Shown: positions 54,233 through 63,909, counted from the first letter of the stretch. The stretch: DNA of 64,000 bases from Agromyces protaetiae (GCF_030866785.1 NZ_CP133018.1:1-64000); one strand, 5' to 3'. Notes: a model not told the origin generated them from the sequence alone. Numbers and translations are program-made.

Positions 54233-55309
54233 ATGACAGTTGCCCCTGAACCGCGTCGCGTCACGGCATCGCACCAGGTGGCCGGGTCACGCCGGGTCAC
54301 GATCGCGGATGTCGCGCGCGAGGCGCAGACCTCGACCGCGAGCGTCTCCTACGCCCTCAACGGGCGTCCCGGGGTGTCCGCGGACACCCGCGAGCGGGTG
54401 CTCGCCGTGGCGGAACGGCTCGGCTGGTCGCCGACGAGCGCGGCACGTTCCCTGGCGGGTGCGCGGTCGGGAACCATCGGGCTCGTGCTCGCCCGCGATC
54501 CTCGGGACCTCGCCGTCGAGCCCTTCTACATGCAGTTCATCGCGGGCGTGGAGTCGACGCTCGCTCCGCGGTCGATGGGACTGCTCCTCGAGGTCGCCCC
54601 GAATGCCGCCGCCGACGTCGCCGCCATCCGGCGGTGGCAGAGGGCGCGCCGCGTGGATGGCGTGCTGCTCACGGACGTGGTCGCCGACGATCCGCGCATC
54701 GCGATGCTCACCGCGCCCGGTGCGCTGCCCGCACTCGTCGTGGGCGACCCGTGCGTCGCGGGCGGGCTGACCTCGGTCTGGACCGATGACGCGACGGCGA
54801 TGCGGCAGGCGGTCGACCACCTCGCCGCGCTCGGTCACCGCCGGGTGACCAGGTTCGCGGCTCCCGGCCGGTATGCCTACACCGCGATCCGAGACTCGGC
54901 GTTCGAGGGCGCCGCCCGGTCCGCCGGCCTGGACCATGCGATCGTGCGGACCGACCTCTCGCCGGAGTCGGGAGCCACCGCCGCGCGGACCGTGCTCGCG
55001 TCGGCGCGGCCACCCACCGGCCTGCTCTTCGACAACGACGTCATGGCGGTCGCCGCCTTGACCGCCGCCCACGACCTCGGACGCTCCGTGCCCGGGGACG
55101 TCTCGATGATCGCCTGGGACGACTCGATGCTCTGCCGGCTGGTGACGCCGGCGCTCACGGCGCTCAGCCACGATGTCGCCGCGCTCGGCGCGCACGCCGC
55201 GCGCCGTCTGCTGGACGCCGTCGACGGCGCGGCGGCGGGTGCCCATCAGGACGCGACGCCGACCCTGCGGATCAGAGCCTCCACCGGGCCGGCGCCGGCG
55301 AGCACCTGA
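54233..55309 (+). CDS. LacI family transcriptional regulator
   Basis: A 358-residue LacI/GalR regulator. The helix-turn-helix RRVTIADVAREAQTSTASVS (about 21-40) and hinge SLAGARSGTIGLV are followed by a periplasmic-binding-protein fold. I start it at ATG 54233, with GAGGGGGG upstream; a GTG at 54218 overlapping the GH2 stop is also possible. It follows the beta-mannosidase in the same operon and probably controls it through TTAAGCGCTTAA at 51683. Confidence 0.92.
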   Translation: MTVAPEPRRVTASHQVAGSRRVTIADVAREAQTSTASVSYALNGRPGVSADTRERVLAVAERLGWSPTSAARSLAGARSGTIGLVLARDPRDLAVEPFYMQFIAGVESTLAPRSMGLLLEVAPNAAADVAAIRRWQRARRVDGVLLTDVVADDPRIAMLTAPGALPALVVGDPCVAGGLTSVWTDDATAMRQAVDHLAALGHRRVTRFAAPGRYAYTAIRDSAFEGAARSAGLDHAIVRTDLSPESGATAARTVLASARPPTGLLFDNDVMAVAALTAAHDLGRSVPGDVSMIAWDDSMLCRLVTPALTALSHDVAALGAHAARRLLDAVDGAAAGAHQDATPTLRIRASTGPAPAST

Positions 55310-55325
55310 GGCTCCCGCCCGCGGA

Positions 55326-56936
55326 CTACCACCGGAGTTCAGGGTCCCAGCGCAGCTGGACACCGCCTCGCTCGAGCTCGTCCTGGAAGTCGCGCAGTCG
55401 GCGCGCGTCCGCACGCACCGCGGTCGGTTCGATCCCACGGTCGAGGCAGTAGGCCGCCAACGCGCCGACGGCTTCGCCGATCGACCACTCGACGGGTTGG
55501 AGTCGGTAGCTGCCGTTCGAGATGTGCGTGGTACCGATGTTCTTGGCTGCGGGCAGCAGGTTCCTCACGCGTTGCGGGAGCAGTGCGCCGAGCGGGATCT
55601 CGAACGGCTCGGGCAGCCCGCCGCCGCCGGCGCTGCCGCCGGTCGTCGCGTGGCGATCGAGCCAGTAGTAGTGGCCGACACCCACGGTGTCCGGGTAGCG
55701 TTCCGCGCCGTGGCCGTCGCGGAACGCGCGGTCGAAGTCGTGCTCGAGGATCGTCCGCTGCGCCCGGATGCGGCGTGACTCCCGGAAGTACGGCATCATC
55801 GCGAACCCGTCGTCCGTGCCGGTGACCTGCGGCGCGAGTCGGAGGCCGGGCCAGCCGACGCCGCCGTCCGGCCGCGGGGCCTCGGTCTGCAGCCAGTACA
55901 GCAGGGATCTGCTGAGCGACTTGGACCGGTCCCAGTGCAGGGATGCGTCCTCGGTACCGAAGAGCGGTCCGCCGACGTAGTCGTTCATCGGCCAGTTCAC
56001 GATCACGATGTCGCTCTCGTACGTGCCGTCCTCGAACTGACGTCGGGCGGCGACGCGGCGATAGTTCCACAGCTCCGGTGCCTCGCCCATGTTGCGGTGA
56101 TCCACGTCGATGGCGAATGGGTCGTCGTCGGGGTTCACGTGCAGCGTGTACTCGCGCGCGATCGACCCGTCGTGGGCCGCGCGACGGAATCCGAGCATCG
56201 GCTCGCCGTCGAGCTGCGGCGGACGCCAGTCCCGGAAGAAGTCGTAGTCGGCCGGGCGGTCGATGGTGTGATCCTCGCCCTCGAGGTGCTCGACCGCGAA
56301 GCACCACGTGACGCTCTGCATGTCGGACGGGTCGGCCGTCTCGGGCGCGCCGGGTTCGCCGGTCTCGTGCCGGCTCTCGCGCCCGGTGACGAACTCCACC
56401 CCGCCGAGTTCCAGGAGATCACCGAGCTCGGTCGCGTCGAGCACGTACGGGGCGGAGAGTTCACGCACCGTGCCTTCCCGGTCGCGCACCTCCACCGCAC
56501 TGATCAGGTCGCCATCGGCGTGGACGGCGATCGGTGTCGCCTCCCGCAGGATCGTGAGCTTTCCGGATGCCTCGTATGGGCGGAGCAGCCCGTCGATGAC
56601 GGAGAGGATGACCTTGGGCTCGACGCTCAACGGGCTCACCCACGCCGCGCCGGGGTTCAGATGCCGATCGGCTCTGGCCGCGGCGGTCAGGGGATAGTAG
56701 GTGCGGTAGTGCTCCCGGACCAGGTCGCGGAACTGCGAGTAGCTGCGGTTGCGACCGGTCGTCTCGATGCGGCGGTGCTCGTCGCTCGGCACCAACTGTG
56801 CGGTCAACTGCCCACCGAGCCACGGGGTCTGCTCGGTCATGATCACTGACCTTCCTCGGCGCAGGGCGGCGAGGGCGGCGGAGACGCCGCCGACGCCGCC
56901 GCCGACGATGAGAAGATCAGCTTGCTGGTGCGCCAC
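55326..56936 (-). CDS. FAD-dependent oxidoreductase (FAD_oxidored type)
   Basis: A 536-residue flavoprotein with an N-terminal FAD-binding motif, DLLIVGGGVGGVSAALAAL (about 7-25), and the WLGGQLTAQLVPSDEH region. Later segments are APYVLDATELGDLLELGG and SNGSYRLQPVEWSIGEAVGALA, characteristic of the PF12831 group that includes sugar-operon oxidoreductases. GTG 56936 follows AGAGG; an ATG at 56972 is less likely. It is divergent from a LacI regulator and sugar importer and probably acts on the imported substrate or its product. The reaction is unknown. Confidence 0.85.
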   Translation of the reverse strand: MAHQQADLLIVGGGVGGVSAALAALRRGRSVIMTEQTPWLGGQLTAQLVPSDEHRRIETTGRNRSYSQFRDLVREHYRTYYPLTAAARADRHLNPGAAWVSPLSVEPKVILSVIDGLLRPYEASGKLTILREATPIAVHADGDLISAVEVRDREGTVRELSAPYVLDATELGDLLELGGVEFVTGRESRHETGEPGAPETADPSDMQSVTWCFAVEHLEGEDHTIDRPADYDFFRDWRPPQLDGEPMLGFRRAAHDGSIAREYTLHVNPDDDPFAIDVDHRNMGEAPELWNYRRVAARRQFEDGTYESDIVIVNWPMNDYVGGPLFGTEDASLHWDRSKSLSRSLLYWLQTEAPRPDGGVGWPGLRLAPQVTGTDDGFAMMPYFRESRRIRAQRTILEHDFDRAFRDGHGAERYPDTVGVGHYYWLDRHATTGGSAGGGGLPEPFEIPLGALLPQRVRNLLPAAKNIGTTHISNGSYRLQPVEWSIGEAVGALAAYCLDRGIEPTAVRADARRLRDFQDELERGGVQLRWDPELRW

Positions 56937-56951
56937 GAGAGAACCTCTTTC

Positions 56952-56962
56952 TTTCTCGAAAA
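56952..56962. promoter_or_regulatory. Candidate operator TTTCTCGAAAA in the divergent LacI/oxidoreductase gap
   Basis: TTTCTCGAAAA (56952-56962) lies 16 bp upstream of the FAD oxidoreductase start in the AT-rich gap 56937-57054. The core TTCTCGAAA recurs at 61279-61287 before the secreted protein gene of the same locus, and related TTTTCGGTA occurs at 58092-58100. They may be sites for the LacI regulator at 57055. A TTGTCA/TATATT pair on the minus strand near here, 19 bp apart, may be the oxidoreductase promoter. Confidence 0.45.
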
Positions 56963-57054
56963 TATAACGCACTTTTCGCGACGCTTGACAAGTAAAATCT
57001 CACTGGGCGACGACTCGCCCTAGAATTCCAGCACCGATCGATCGAAGGGATCAC

Positions 57055-58089
57055 ATGCGCGCGAAGGAGCGGCGGCCGTCGCTTGCCGAGGTGGCAGGCG
57101 CGGCGGGGGTCTCGATCTCCACCGTGTCGAAGGTCGTCAACGGGGCCCCTGACGTGGCGGCCGACACACGCGTGCGGGTCGAGTCGGTGCTTCGCGACAA
57201 GCAGTACCTCTCGCCCAAGCAGCGTGCACGCAGCGACGTGGCGACCGTGGTGGTCGTCCTGGCGAGCTCCAGCATGTCGTCGCCGCTGACGGTGGAGCTC
57301 CTGCGAGGCACGATGCGGGCGGCGCACGAGGCCGACCTCGAACTCGTCCTCCTCGACCTGCCCGACGGAACCCCCGCAGTCCGCTGGCTCGAGCGGACCA
57401 AGCGGAACGGCCCGACCGCGGTCATCGCCGTGAAGTCGCGACTCAGCGCCGAGGAACGCGGCATCCTCGCCAAGAACGGCGTCCCGCTCGTTGAGGTCGA
57501 CACCTATCAGCTGCCGGCCAGCGACTCATACTCGGTCGGAGCGACGAACTTCGCGGGCGGGATGGCGGCGACGCAGTACCTGCTCGAGCTCGGGCACACC
57601 CGTATCGGGTTCCTCGGCGGCGACGCCGTCACGCAGGCGTCACTCGGCCGGAAGCATGGGCACCTCGCCGCGCTCGCATCCGCCGGGATCCCGGCGGGCA
57701 CCGACCTCGTCGAGGAGGGCGAGTTCACGTACGAGTCGGGATTGCATGCGGCGCAGGAACTCCTCGGGCGACCGGACCGCGTGACGGCGATCTTCGCCGC
57801 GAGCGACGCGCAGGCCGCGGGCGTGCTGGAGGCGGCGCGGCTCGCCGGACTCTCGGTGCCGCAAGATCTCAGCGTCATCGGTTTCGACGACCAGCTCGTC
57901 GCGCGAATGACGGCGCCGCAATTGACGACCATTCGCCAGCCGTCCGAGGCGATGGGTGCGTACGCCGTCGAGGTCGCCCACAAGCTGCTGCTCGGTGGGT
58001 CGCCTGCTGCGTTCCACACCGACCTCGCGACGGAGCTCGTCACACGAGGGTCGACAGCACCCCCGGCAAGTCTCGAAACTTCTGCTTGA
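57055..58089 (+). CDS. LacI family transcriptional regulator
   Basis: A 344-residue LacI/GalR regulator with helix-turn-helix SLAEVAGAAGVSISTVSKVV (about 9-28), hinge region SPKQRARSDVATVVVV, and a ligand-binding core with FDDQLVARMTAPQLTTIRQP near the end. It is divergent from the FAD oxidoreductase gene and 71 bp upstream of the binding-protein gene. It probably represses this whole sugar locus. The inducing sugar is unknown. Confidence 0.93.
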   Translation: MRAKERRPSLAEVAGAAGVSISTVSKVVNGAPDVAADTRVRVESVLRDKQYLSPKQRARSDVATVVVVLASSSMSSPLTVELLRGTMRAAHEADLELVLLDLPDGTPAVRWLERTKRNGPTAVIAVKSRLSAEERGILAKNGVPLVEVDTYQLPASDSYSVGATNFAGGMAATQYLLELGHTRIGFLGGDAVTQASLGRKHGHLAALASAGIPAGTDLVEEGEFTYESGLHAAQELLGRPDRVTAIFAASDAQAAGVLEAARLAGLSVPQDLSVIGFDDQLVARMTAPQLTTIRQPSEAMGAYAVEVAHKLLLGGSPAAFHTDLATELVTRGSTAPPASLETSA

Positions 58090-58160
58090 TATTTTCGGTA
58101 ACTCTGGTACTTTTTCCTCGATGCGCCGTGGAGCGCGTCCCGAGTCCGAAGGAGTACTTC

Positions 58161-59453
58161 ATGCGAGTAAGCCGTTCCCGCGGAACCGCCATCGCGCTCA
58201 CCGGTGTCCTCGCCGTGTCCCTCGCTGCATGCACGGGCACCGGCGACTCCGGAGCATCCGGCCCCGTCGATCTGAAGATGGCGCTGTGGTCCTCGAACGA
58301 GGACCACCTGGCGCTTCTGCAGGAGATCGGCGACGCCTACGTGGCCGAACACGGCGACGAGGTCGCGTCCATCACGTTCGAGCCCGTCACCAACCCTGAC
58401 TACATCGCGGGTCTCACCACCCAGATCGCGGGCGGCGACGTGCCCGACCTCGCGTGGATCCCCGAGGCCAGCGGCCCGGAGTTCGTCGACGCGGGCATCG
58501 TGCACGACGTCCGCGACGTCTTGGAGTCGACCGACGGCTACGATCTCGACGACATCCTCCCCGCGGCCATCGCACCGTGGCAGGACGAGGAGGGCGGCGT
58601 CTACGCCTATCCGTTCTCGAACTCGCCGTTCGCCCTGTACGTGAACGAGACCCTGCTCGCCGCTGCCGGTCAGCCGGACGTGAAGGCCCTGGTCGGCACG
58701 CCGGAGTACACCTGGGAGACCATCACCGACATCGCGGCTGCGACGAATGCCGCGACGGGGGCCACTGGTCTGAACGTGCCGACGTTCAACCCCACGAACT
58801 GGAGCGCGGTCACCATGCTCGGCAACGCGTGGGGCGCGATGCCCTGGTCCGAGGACGGCACCTCCTGCGAGTTCGCCTCGCCCGAGATGGTCGAGTACCT
58901 CACCTGGTACCAGGAGCAGATCGCTCGCGGCGCCATCCCCGCGGTCTCCGGGAACGCGGCCCCCGACGCGTTCGCGAGCGGCAACGTCGCCTTCAGCGTC
59001 GCACAGCTCAGCCAGTCGGGCAGCCTCGACGACAGCTTCGAGTGGTCGTTCCTCCCGCTGCCTGCCGGCCCTGAGGGCTACCACCCCATCGTCGGCCAGG
59101 CCGGCGTGAGCGTGCTCGAGCGGAGCGAGCACAAGGACCAGGCCGCCGGGTTCCTCGCCTACCTCACCAACCCGACGAACGCCGAGCTCCTCGCGCAGTT
59201 CTTCCCGCCGCCCCGTGAGTCGCTGCTCAACGTGGAGACGCTGTCGCAGGCCGCGCCGAAGCTGTCGCCCGAGGAGATCCAGACCGCGATCATCGACGTG
59301 GTGCCCGAGGCCGAGGTGAAGCCGCAGCACGCCGTGCTCTCGCAGTTCTCCGACAAGGTCCGCGCCGGGCTCGACCCCGTGTGGTCCGGCGGCGACGTCG
59401 AGACCGCCGTCACCGGCATCTGCGAGCAGATCTCGCCGACGCTCGCGGGCTGA
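58161..59453 (+). CDS. Sugar ABC importer, substrate-binding lipoprotein
   Basis: A 430-residue family 1 binding protein. The signal peptide ends in a lipobox (LAAC, C24), then TGTGDSGASG linker and VDLKMALWSSNEDHLALL. ATG 58161 has GAAGGAG 7 bases upstream. It follows the LacI gene after a short gap containing TTTTCGGTA. The two permeases follow directly. The ligand is presumably a sugar released by the secreted GH43-like protein at the end of the locus. Confidence 0.93.
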   Translation: MRVSRSRGTAIALTGVLAVSLAACTGTGDSGASGPVDLKMALWSSNEDHLALLQEIGDAYVAEHGDEVASITFEPVTNPDYIAGLTTQIAGGDVPDLAWIPEASGPEFVDAGIVHDVRDVLESTDGYDLDDILPAAIAPWQDEEGGVYAYPFSNSPFALYVNETLLAAAGQPDVKALVGTPEYTWETITDIAAATNAATGATGLNVPTFNPTNWSAVTMLGNAWGAMPWSEDGTSCEFASPEMVEYLTWYQEQIARGAIPAVSGNAAPDAFASGNVAFSVAQLSQSGSLDDSFEWSFLPLPAGPEGYHPIVGQAGVSVLERSEHKDQAAGFLAYLTNPTNAELLAQFFPPPRESLLNVETLSQAAPKLSPEEIQTAIIDVVPEAEVKPQHAVLSQFSDKVRAGLDPVWSGGDVETAVTGICEQISPTLAG

Positions 59454-59458
59454 CCCGG

Positions 59459-60388
59459 GTGTCCGCGAGCACTTCCGCGGCGACCGGCAGAAGTGCCGCG
59501 CCGAGCCGGCGGTCCCGTCCCGATGCGGACCGCTGGCTCGGCGCGGCGTTCGTCGCCCCGCAGGTTCTGGGCGTCATCGTCCTCGGTGTCGTGCCGTTCA
59601 TCTTCGTCATCTGGTACAGCTTCAACGAGTGGCGCCCGCTCACGGGGCAGATGGAGTTCATCGGGGGCGACAACTATTCCCGCCTCATCGCCGACCCCAC
59701 CTTCTCGGCATCGGTCGTCGCCAGCCTGTTCTTCAGTGCAGGGGTTTTGGTCCTCAACCTCGTGATCGCGATCAGCCTCGCGGTGCTCCTCAACCGCCGG
59801 ATGAAGGGGATCACGGCATTCCGCACGATCTTCTTCTCGCCGGTCGTCGTGTCGATCGTCGCCTGGTCCGTGACCTGGGGATTTCTGCTCGCCCCGGCCG
59901 GAGGGATCAACGGTGCGCTGAAGCTGCTCGGCATCGACGGGCCGAACTGGCTCGCCGATCCGTCCACCGCGCTGATCTCGCTCGTCGTGGTGCAGGTGTT
60001 CAAGGGCGTCGGCATGAACATGGTGCTCTTCCTCGCCGCGCTGCAGAGCGTGCCGGAGGAGATCCGGGAAGCCGCGCAGCTCGACGGCGCGTCACCGTGG
60101 CGGTCGTTCTGGTCGATCACGGTCCCGATGATCGCTCCGACCATCCTGCTCACCGGCATCCTTACCACCATCGGCTCGCTCGAGGTGTTCGCACCCGTGC
60201 AGCTGCTCACCGGCGGAGGGCCCGGCGACTCGACGAACGTGCTGCCGTTCTTCCTGTATCGGACCGCCTTCGTCAGTCAGCAGTTCGGATACGCGAGTGC
60301 GATCGGCGTGGTGCTGTTCGTCATCATCCTGGCGCTGACGATGCTCCAGTGGTCGACCCGCAAGAGGTGGGTGCACGATGAGGTCTGA
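59459..60388 (+). CDS. Sugar ABC importer, permease protein (MalF type)
   Basis: A 309-residue permease with six membrane segments. A hydrophilic Arg/Ser/Ala-rich N-terminus of about 25 residues precedes the first helix, and the coupling motif is EAAQLDGASPWRSFWSITVP. I chose GTG 59459, five bases after the binding-protein stop; the ribosome binding site is weak. The stop overlaps the next permease by 11 bases. Confidence 0.9.
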   Translation: MSASTSAATGRSAAPSRRSRPDADRWLGAAFVAPQVLGVIVLGVVPFIFVIWYSFNEWRPLTGQMEFIGGDNYSRLIADPTFSASVVASLFFSAGVLVLNLVIAISLAVLLNRRMKGITAFRTIFFSPVVVSIVAWSVTWGFLLAPAGGINGALKLLGIDGPNWLADPSTALISLVVVQVFKGVGMNMVLFLAALQSVPEEIREAAQLDGASPWRSFWSITVPMIAPTILLTGILTTIGSLEVFAPVQLLTGGGPGDSTNVLPFFLYRTAFVSQQFGYASAIGVVLFVIILALTMLQWSTRKRWVHDEV

Positions 60389-61241
60389 CGCATCCAGGAA
60401 GGCCCGGAGCCGCTCGACCATCACCACCGTCACGCTCTATGCGCTCCTCGTGGTGGTCTCGCTCCCGTTCCTGTACCCCACGCTGTGGATGTTCTTCTCG
60501 TCGTTCAAGCCGGCGAACGAGATCTTCATGCAACCGCCCACCCTGCTGCCGCAGGAATGGACGCTCGAGGGGCTCGAGCAGGTGTTCACCGCACAGCCGT
60601 TCCTCCAGCAGTACTGGAACTCGATCTACATCGCGGTGGTCGTCACGGTGGCGTCCATCCTGCTCTCGGCGATGGCCGGGTATGCGTTCGCGCGCATCCG
60701 CTTCCCGCTGCGCAACGCCGCGTTCACGCTCATGCTCGCCGCCATGATGGTGCCGACCGAGGTCACGATCATCCCGATCTTCACGGCGGTCAACGCCATG
60801 GGACTGAACGACACCCATTGGCCACTGATCCTGCTGCCGATCTTCGGGCCGACGGCGGTCGTGTCGGTCTTCATCTTCCGGCAGCACTTCCTCTCCTTCC
60901 CGAAGGAGTACGAGGAGGCGGCCCGGCTTGACGGCGTGAGCCGAGCGGGCGTGTTCTTCCGGATCGCGTTGCCGCTGGCGAAACCGGCCATCGCCGCCGT
61001 CGGCATCATGGCGTTCCTGCGTTCGTTCAACATGTACTTCGAGGCGCTCATCTTCCTGCGAACGCCCGAGAACTTCACGCTCGGACTCGCCATCACGCGC
61101 TACCAGGACTTCTACGGCGAGCAGATGTGGAACACCCAGCTCGGCGCCGCCTCGCTGACCGTGGTCCCCATCCTCATCGTGTTCCTGATCGCGCAGAAGC
61201 AGTTCGTCCAGGGGTTGGCGCAGACGGGCCTGAAGGGCTGA
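60378..61241 (+). CDS. Sugar ABC importer, permease protein (MalG type)
   Basis: A 287-residue permease with six membrane segments and the coupling motif EAARLDGVSRAGVFFRIALP. It overlaps the previous permease gene by 11 bases. It ends 134 bp before the secreted protein gene, with an AT-rich gap containing candidate LacI sites in between, so that gene may have its own promoter. Confidence 0.93.
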   Translation: MRSDASRKARSRSTITTVTLYALLVVVSLPFLYPTLWMFFSSFKPANEIFMQPPTLLPQEWTLEGLEQVFTAQPFLQQYWNSIYIAVVVTVASILLSAMAGYAFARIRFPLRNAAFTLMLAAMMVPTEVTIIPIFTAVNAMGLNDTHWPLILLPIFGPTAVVSVFIFRQHFLSFPKEYEEAARLDGVSRAGVFFRIALPLAKPAIAAVGIMAFLRSFNMYFEALIFLRTPENFTLGLAITRYQDFYGEQMWNTQLGAASLTVVPILIVFLIAQKQFVQGLAQTGLKG

Positions 61242-61257
61242 GATTCGACCGATCATA

Positions 61258-61287
61258 TACCGAGAAAAGATGAACTAATTCTCGAAA
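61258..61287. promoter_or_regulatory. Candidate operators upstream of the secreted GH43-like gene
   Basis: TACCGAGAAAA (61258-61268) and TTCTCGAAA (61279-61287) lie in an AT-rich stretch of the 134-bp gap before the secreted gene. TTCTCGAAA matches the core of the site at 56952. TACCGAGAAAA reads TTTTCTCGGTA on the other strand, related to the word at 58092. They are consistent with shared regulation across the locus by the LacI protein. Confidence 0.4.
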
Positions 61288-61375
61288 TTAACTGGACATT
61301 CGCGGAAACGCTTGGCTAGCCTGGCGTCACCCTGGGCGCGCACGTCGTCGTGCCGCCCCGAGCAAAGGAGCTGCA

Positions 61376-63898
61376 ATGTCACTTCGTTCTCGCTGTGCCG
61401 CACTCGCGGTCGCGGCCGCGGTGCTGTTCACGGGCGCCGCGGTCGCGCCCGCGCAGGCCGCCCCGCCACCGCCCGAGGCCGACGAGCTGCCGATCTTCAC
61501 CTCGACCGGCCCCGTCATCGATCCGTACACCACCGAGACGTGGAACCCCACGCAGGAGTTCATCTTCCCCACGCTGTTCCATGCCGGCGAGCACCTCGAG
61601 GACCCGCTGGGGGAGTGGTACTTCTACTTCGGCCCACACGACGCGCCGGGCGGCATCAACATGATGTACGGCGACTCGCTTGAGGGTCCGTGGACCTTCT
61701 ACGACGGCAATCCCATCGTCAGTCGCACCTGGGCGCCGCACTACGACGTGTCCCACGTCGCCGCGGCTGAGGTCGTGTACAACGAAGAGCTCGACAAGAT
61801 CGTCATGTACTTCCACGGCGAGAACGACACGAGCCGGTACGCGACCAGCGACGACGGCGTGAACTTCGAGTACGGCGACGTCTACATGACGACCGCGATG
61901 TTCGGGCAGGACGCCATCGAGGCATCCTACGGCCGGGTCTTCAAGAATCCCGAGGTCGACAACCCGGCATCCGACGTCCAGGGCTACGAGTGGGCCCAGT
62001 ACTTCATGGTCAACGATCGGCAGAACACCCGCCGGGTCGGTCTCGCCGTCTCCCACGACGGCCTGACCTGGGAGCCGCGGCCGGGCTGGGTCGCCGAGCC
62101 GAACGTCGTGACCGGGCCGAACATCGCTCCGTCGGGCTTCTGGCAGTACAACGGGGACAACTACGTGCTCTTCCACGGCAGCGTCGGGAAGATCTTCGCC
62201 AAGCGCGTCGACGAGCACCTGCGTTCCTACGGCGAGACGCAGGTGCTCTACGTGCCGAGCGTGCTGCCACCGGAGGCCGGCCGGTCGTCGTCGCCACGCA
62301 TCATCGAGCACGACGGACAGCTGCAGATGTTCTACGAGGCCGGCGTGCGCGGCCACACCACCATCTTCCGCGCCGTGCTCGACCCTGACGGGGTCCGCGA
62401 CCCGCTGAACCAGCGGCCCGACGACCCGATGTACGAGCAGTGCCAGGCGCCGGGGTCGGACGAGTTCGAGGATGGCGAGCTCGGCGAACAGTGGTCGGTC
62501 GTCGGCGGGACCGCCACGAGCCCGCGGCTCGAGGACGGTGCGCTCGTGCTCGACACCGCGGTGGCCACCACCGCGAACTTCGGTCGCGCGCCGACGGTCC
62601 GGCAGCAACTCCCGGTCGGGCAGACGTGGGAGTACACGACGGAGCTCGAGTTCGACCCGACGCAGATCCACCAGCAGGCTGGGCTCTTCCTGCACCGGGA
62701 CGACCGCAACAACGCACGCGCGGTGTTCGGCTTCGCGCGTCAAGGTGGCGAGGACTACAAGCTCCGGTTCGACTTCACGTGGAAGCGCAACAACGTCGAC
62801 CGGTTCAACACGTGGGTCTGGGAGGACGCGTACTTCCCGGGTGACACGACCGGGGACCGCGTCTGGCTCCGGGTGACGAACAGCGGGCTGCACATCACCG
62901 CGTCGCTGTCGACCGACGGGCAGACCTTCATGAAGCTCGGTCAGCCGATCCCGACCGCCGAACTCGCCCCGACGACCGTCGGGGTCGGTGCGGCGCGCAG
63001 CACGGCCGAGATCGCCGAGATCCCGGCCGCGTTCCACTGGTTCCGCGGGACGCCGAACGTCCAAGAGCCGCTGTCCTGCGACCCGCCGGCGCCGCACCAG
63101 GCACCCACGGTGAGCGGCTCGCTCGACGGCCGGACGGTGACCCTCGAGGCCCAGCCCTTCGGAACCGCGACCATCGCGAACTTCGGCTACACGATCGACG
63201 GGGGCCGCTTCGTGACGTACACGGGCCCGTTCGAGGTCGCGGGGACGGACGCGGCGACGATTCGCTTCAGTGCTCGGGACTCGTATGGTCTGAAGTCGGA
63301 AGACGGGGTGATCGAGATCCCGAGCATCGCGGACGATGCGGTCAAGCCGCAGGTGACGCTCGCGTCGCCGGGAGCGCCGGGTCCGTTCCGAGCACTCGAG
63401 ATCGACCTCGACGCGACCGACGACGTCGGGTTGGCGAAGATCGTCGCGAACATCTACGACGCGAACGGCGTCCTGGTGAGATCGACGCAGACCGCGGCGA
63501 ACGGGGCCACCTCCGCCACGCACACCGCTTCGGTGACACTGCCCGACGGCTCGTACACGCTGAGGTTCAACGCGCACGACCTGAACGGCAATGTGTCGCA
63601 GACCGGGAGCTTCGCCTTCACGCTCGACTCGACCAAGCCGACCGCGACGGTCAAGGAGGGCGCGCCGTACACGGTGCGAACCGGTGACACGTACGACGTG
63701 ATCTCGTTCAAGCTGCACGACGCGCAGCGCATCGACCGGGTCGAGCTCAACGGCACGGTCAAAGACCTCGTGAACGATCCGTGGTCCGACGTGAACTTCA
63801 TCGCGCCCGGCGCGTTCGGTGCGGTCTCGGGCTCGAACACCCTCGTGGTGTTCGACGTCGCCGGCAACAGCGAGACGTACACCTTCACCCTCAACTGA
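61376..63898 (+). CDS. Secreted multidomain GH43-like glycan-active protein
   Basis: An 840-residue exported protein. The signal peptide (about 1-29) ends AQA|APP. Residues about 30-345 form a five-bladed beta-propeller of the GH43/GH32 type, with repeated WxFY/YxD-type strands and acidic residues in TGPVIDPYTTETW, DVSHVAAAEVVYNEELDK and EASYGRVF. Residues about 355-560 are a beta-sandwich like the GH43 C2/DUF1349 domain (FEDGELGEQWSVVGG). Three Ig-like domains follow (about 570-840). It likely cuts an arabinan, xylan or fructan outside the cell. The catalytic triad was not verified. There is no LPXTG anchor. Confidence 0.78.
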   Translation: MSLRSRCAALAVAAAVLFTGAAVAPAQAAPPPPEADELPIFTSTGPVIDPYTTETWNPTQEFIFPTLFHAGEHLEDPLGEWYFYFGPHDAPGGINMMYGDSLEGPWTFYDGNPIVSRTWAPHYDVSHVAAAEVVYNEELDKIVMYFHGENDTSRYATSDDGVNFEYGDVYMTTAMFGQDAIEASYGRVFKNPEVDNPASDVQGYEWAQYFMVNDRQNTRRVGLAVSHDGLTWEPRPGWVAEPNVVTGPNIAPSGFWQYNGDNYVLFHGSVGKIFAKRVDEHLRSYGETQVLYVPSVLPPEAGRSSSPRIIEHDGQLQMFYEAGVRGHTTIFRAVLDPDGVRDPLNQRPDDPMYEQCQAPGSDEFEDGELGEQWSVVGGTATSPRLEDGALVLDTAVATTANFGRAPTVRQQLPVGQTWEYTTELEFDPTQIHQQAGLFLHRDDRNNARAVFGFARQGGEDYKLRFDFTWKRNNVDRFNTWVWEDAYFPGDTTGDRVWLRVTNSGLHITASLSTDGQTFMKLGQPIPTAELAPTTVGVGAARSTAEIAEIPAAFHWFRGTPNVQEPLSCDPPAPHQAPTVSGSLDGRTVTLEAQPFGTATIANFGYTIDGGRFVTYTGPFEVAGTDAATIRFSARDSYGLKSEDGVIEIPSIADDAVKPQVTLASPGAPGPFRALEIDLDATDDVGLAKIVANIYDANGVLVRSTQTAANGATSATHTASVTLPDGSYTLRFNAHDLNGNVSQTGSFAFTLDSTKPTATVKEGAPYTVRTGDTYDVISFKLHDAQRIDRVELNGTVKDLVNDPWSDVNFIAPGAFGAVSGSNTLVVFDVAGNSETYTFTLN

Positions 63899-63909
63899 GC
63901 GCACGAACG

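Noticed and set aside
61379..63904. 841-codon open frame opposite the secreted protein
   Set aside because: The plus-strand frame has a signal peptide, known folds and a terminator; the minus frame has none.
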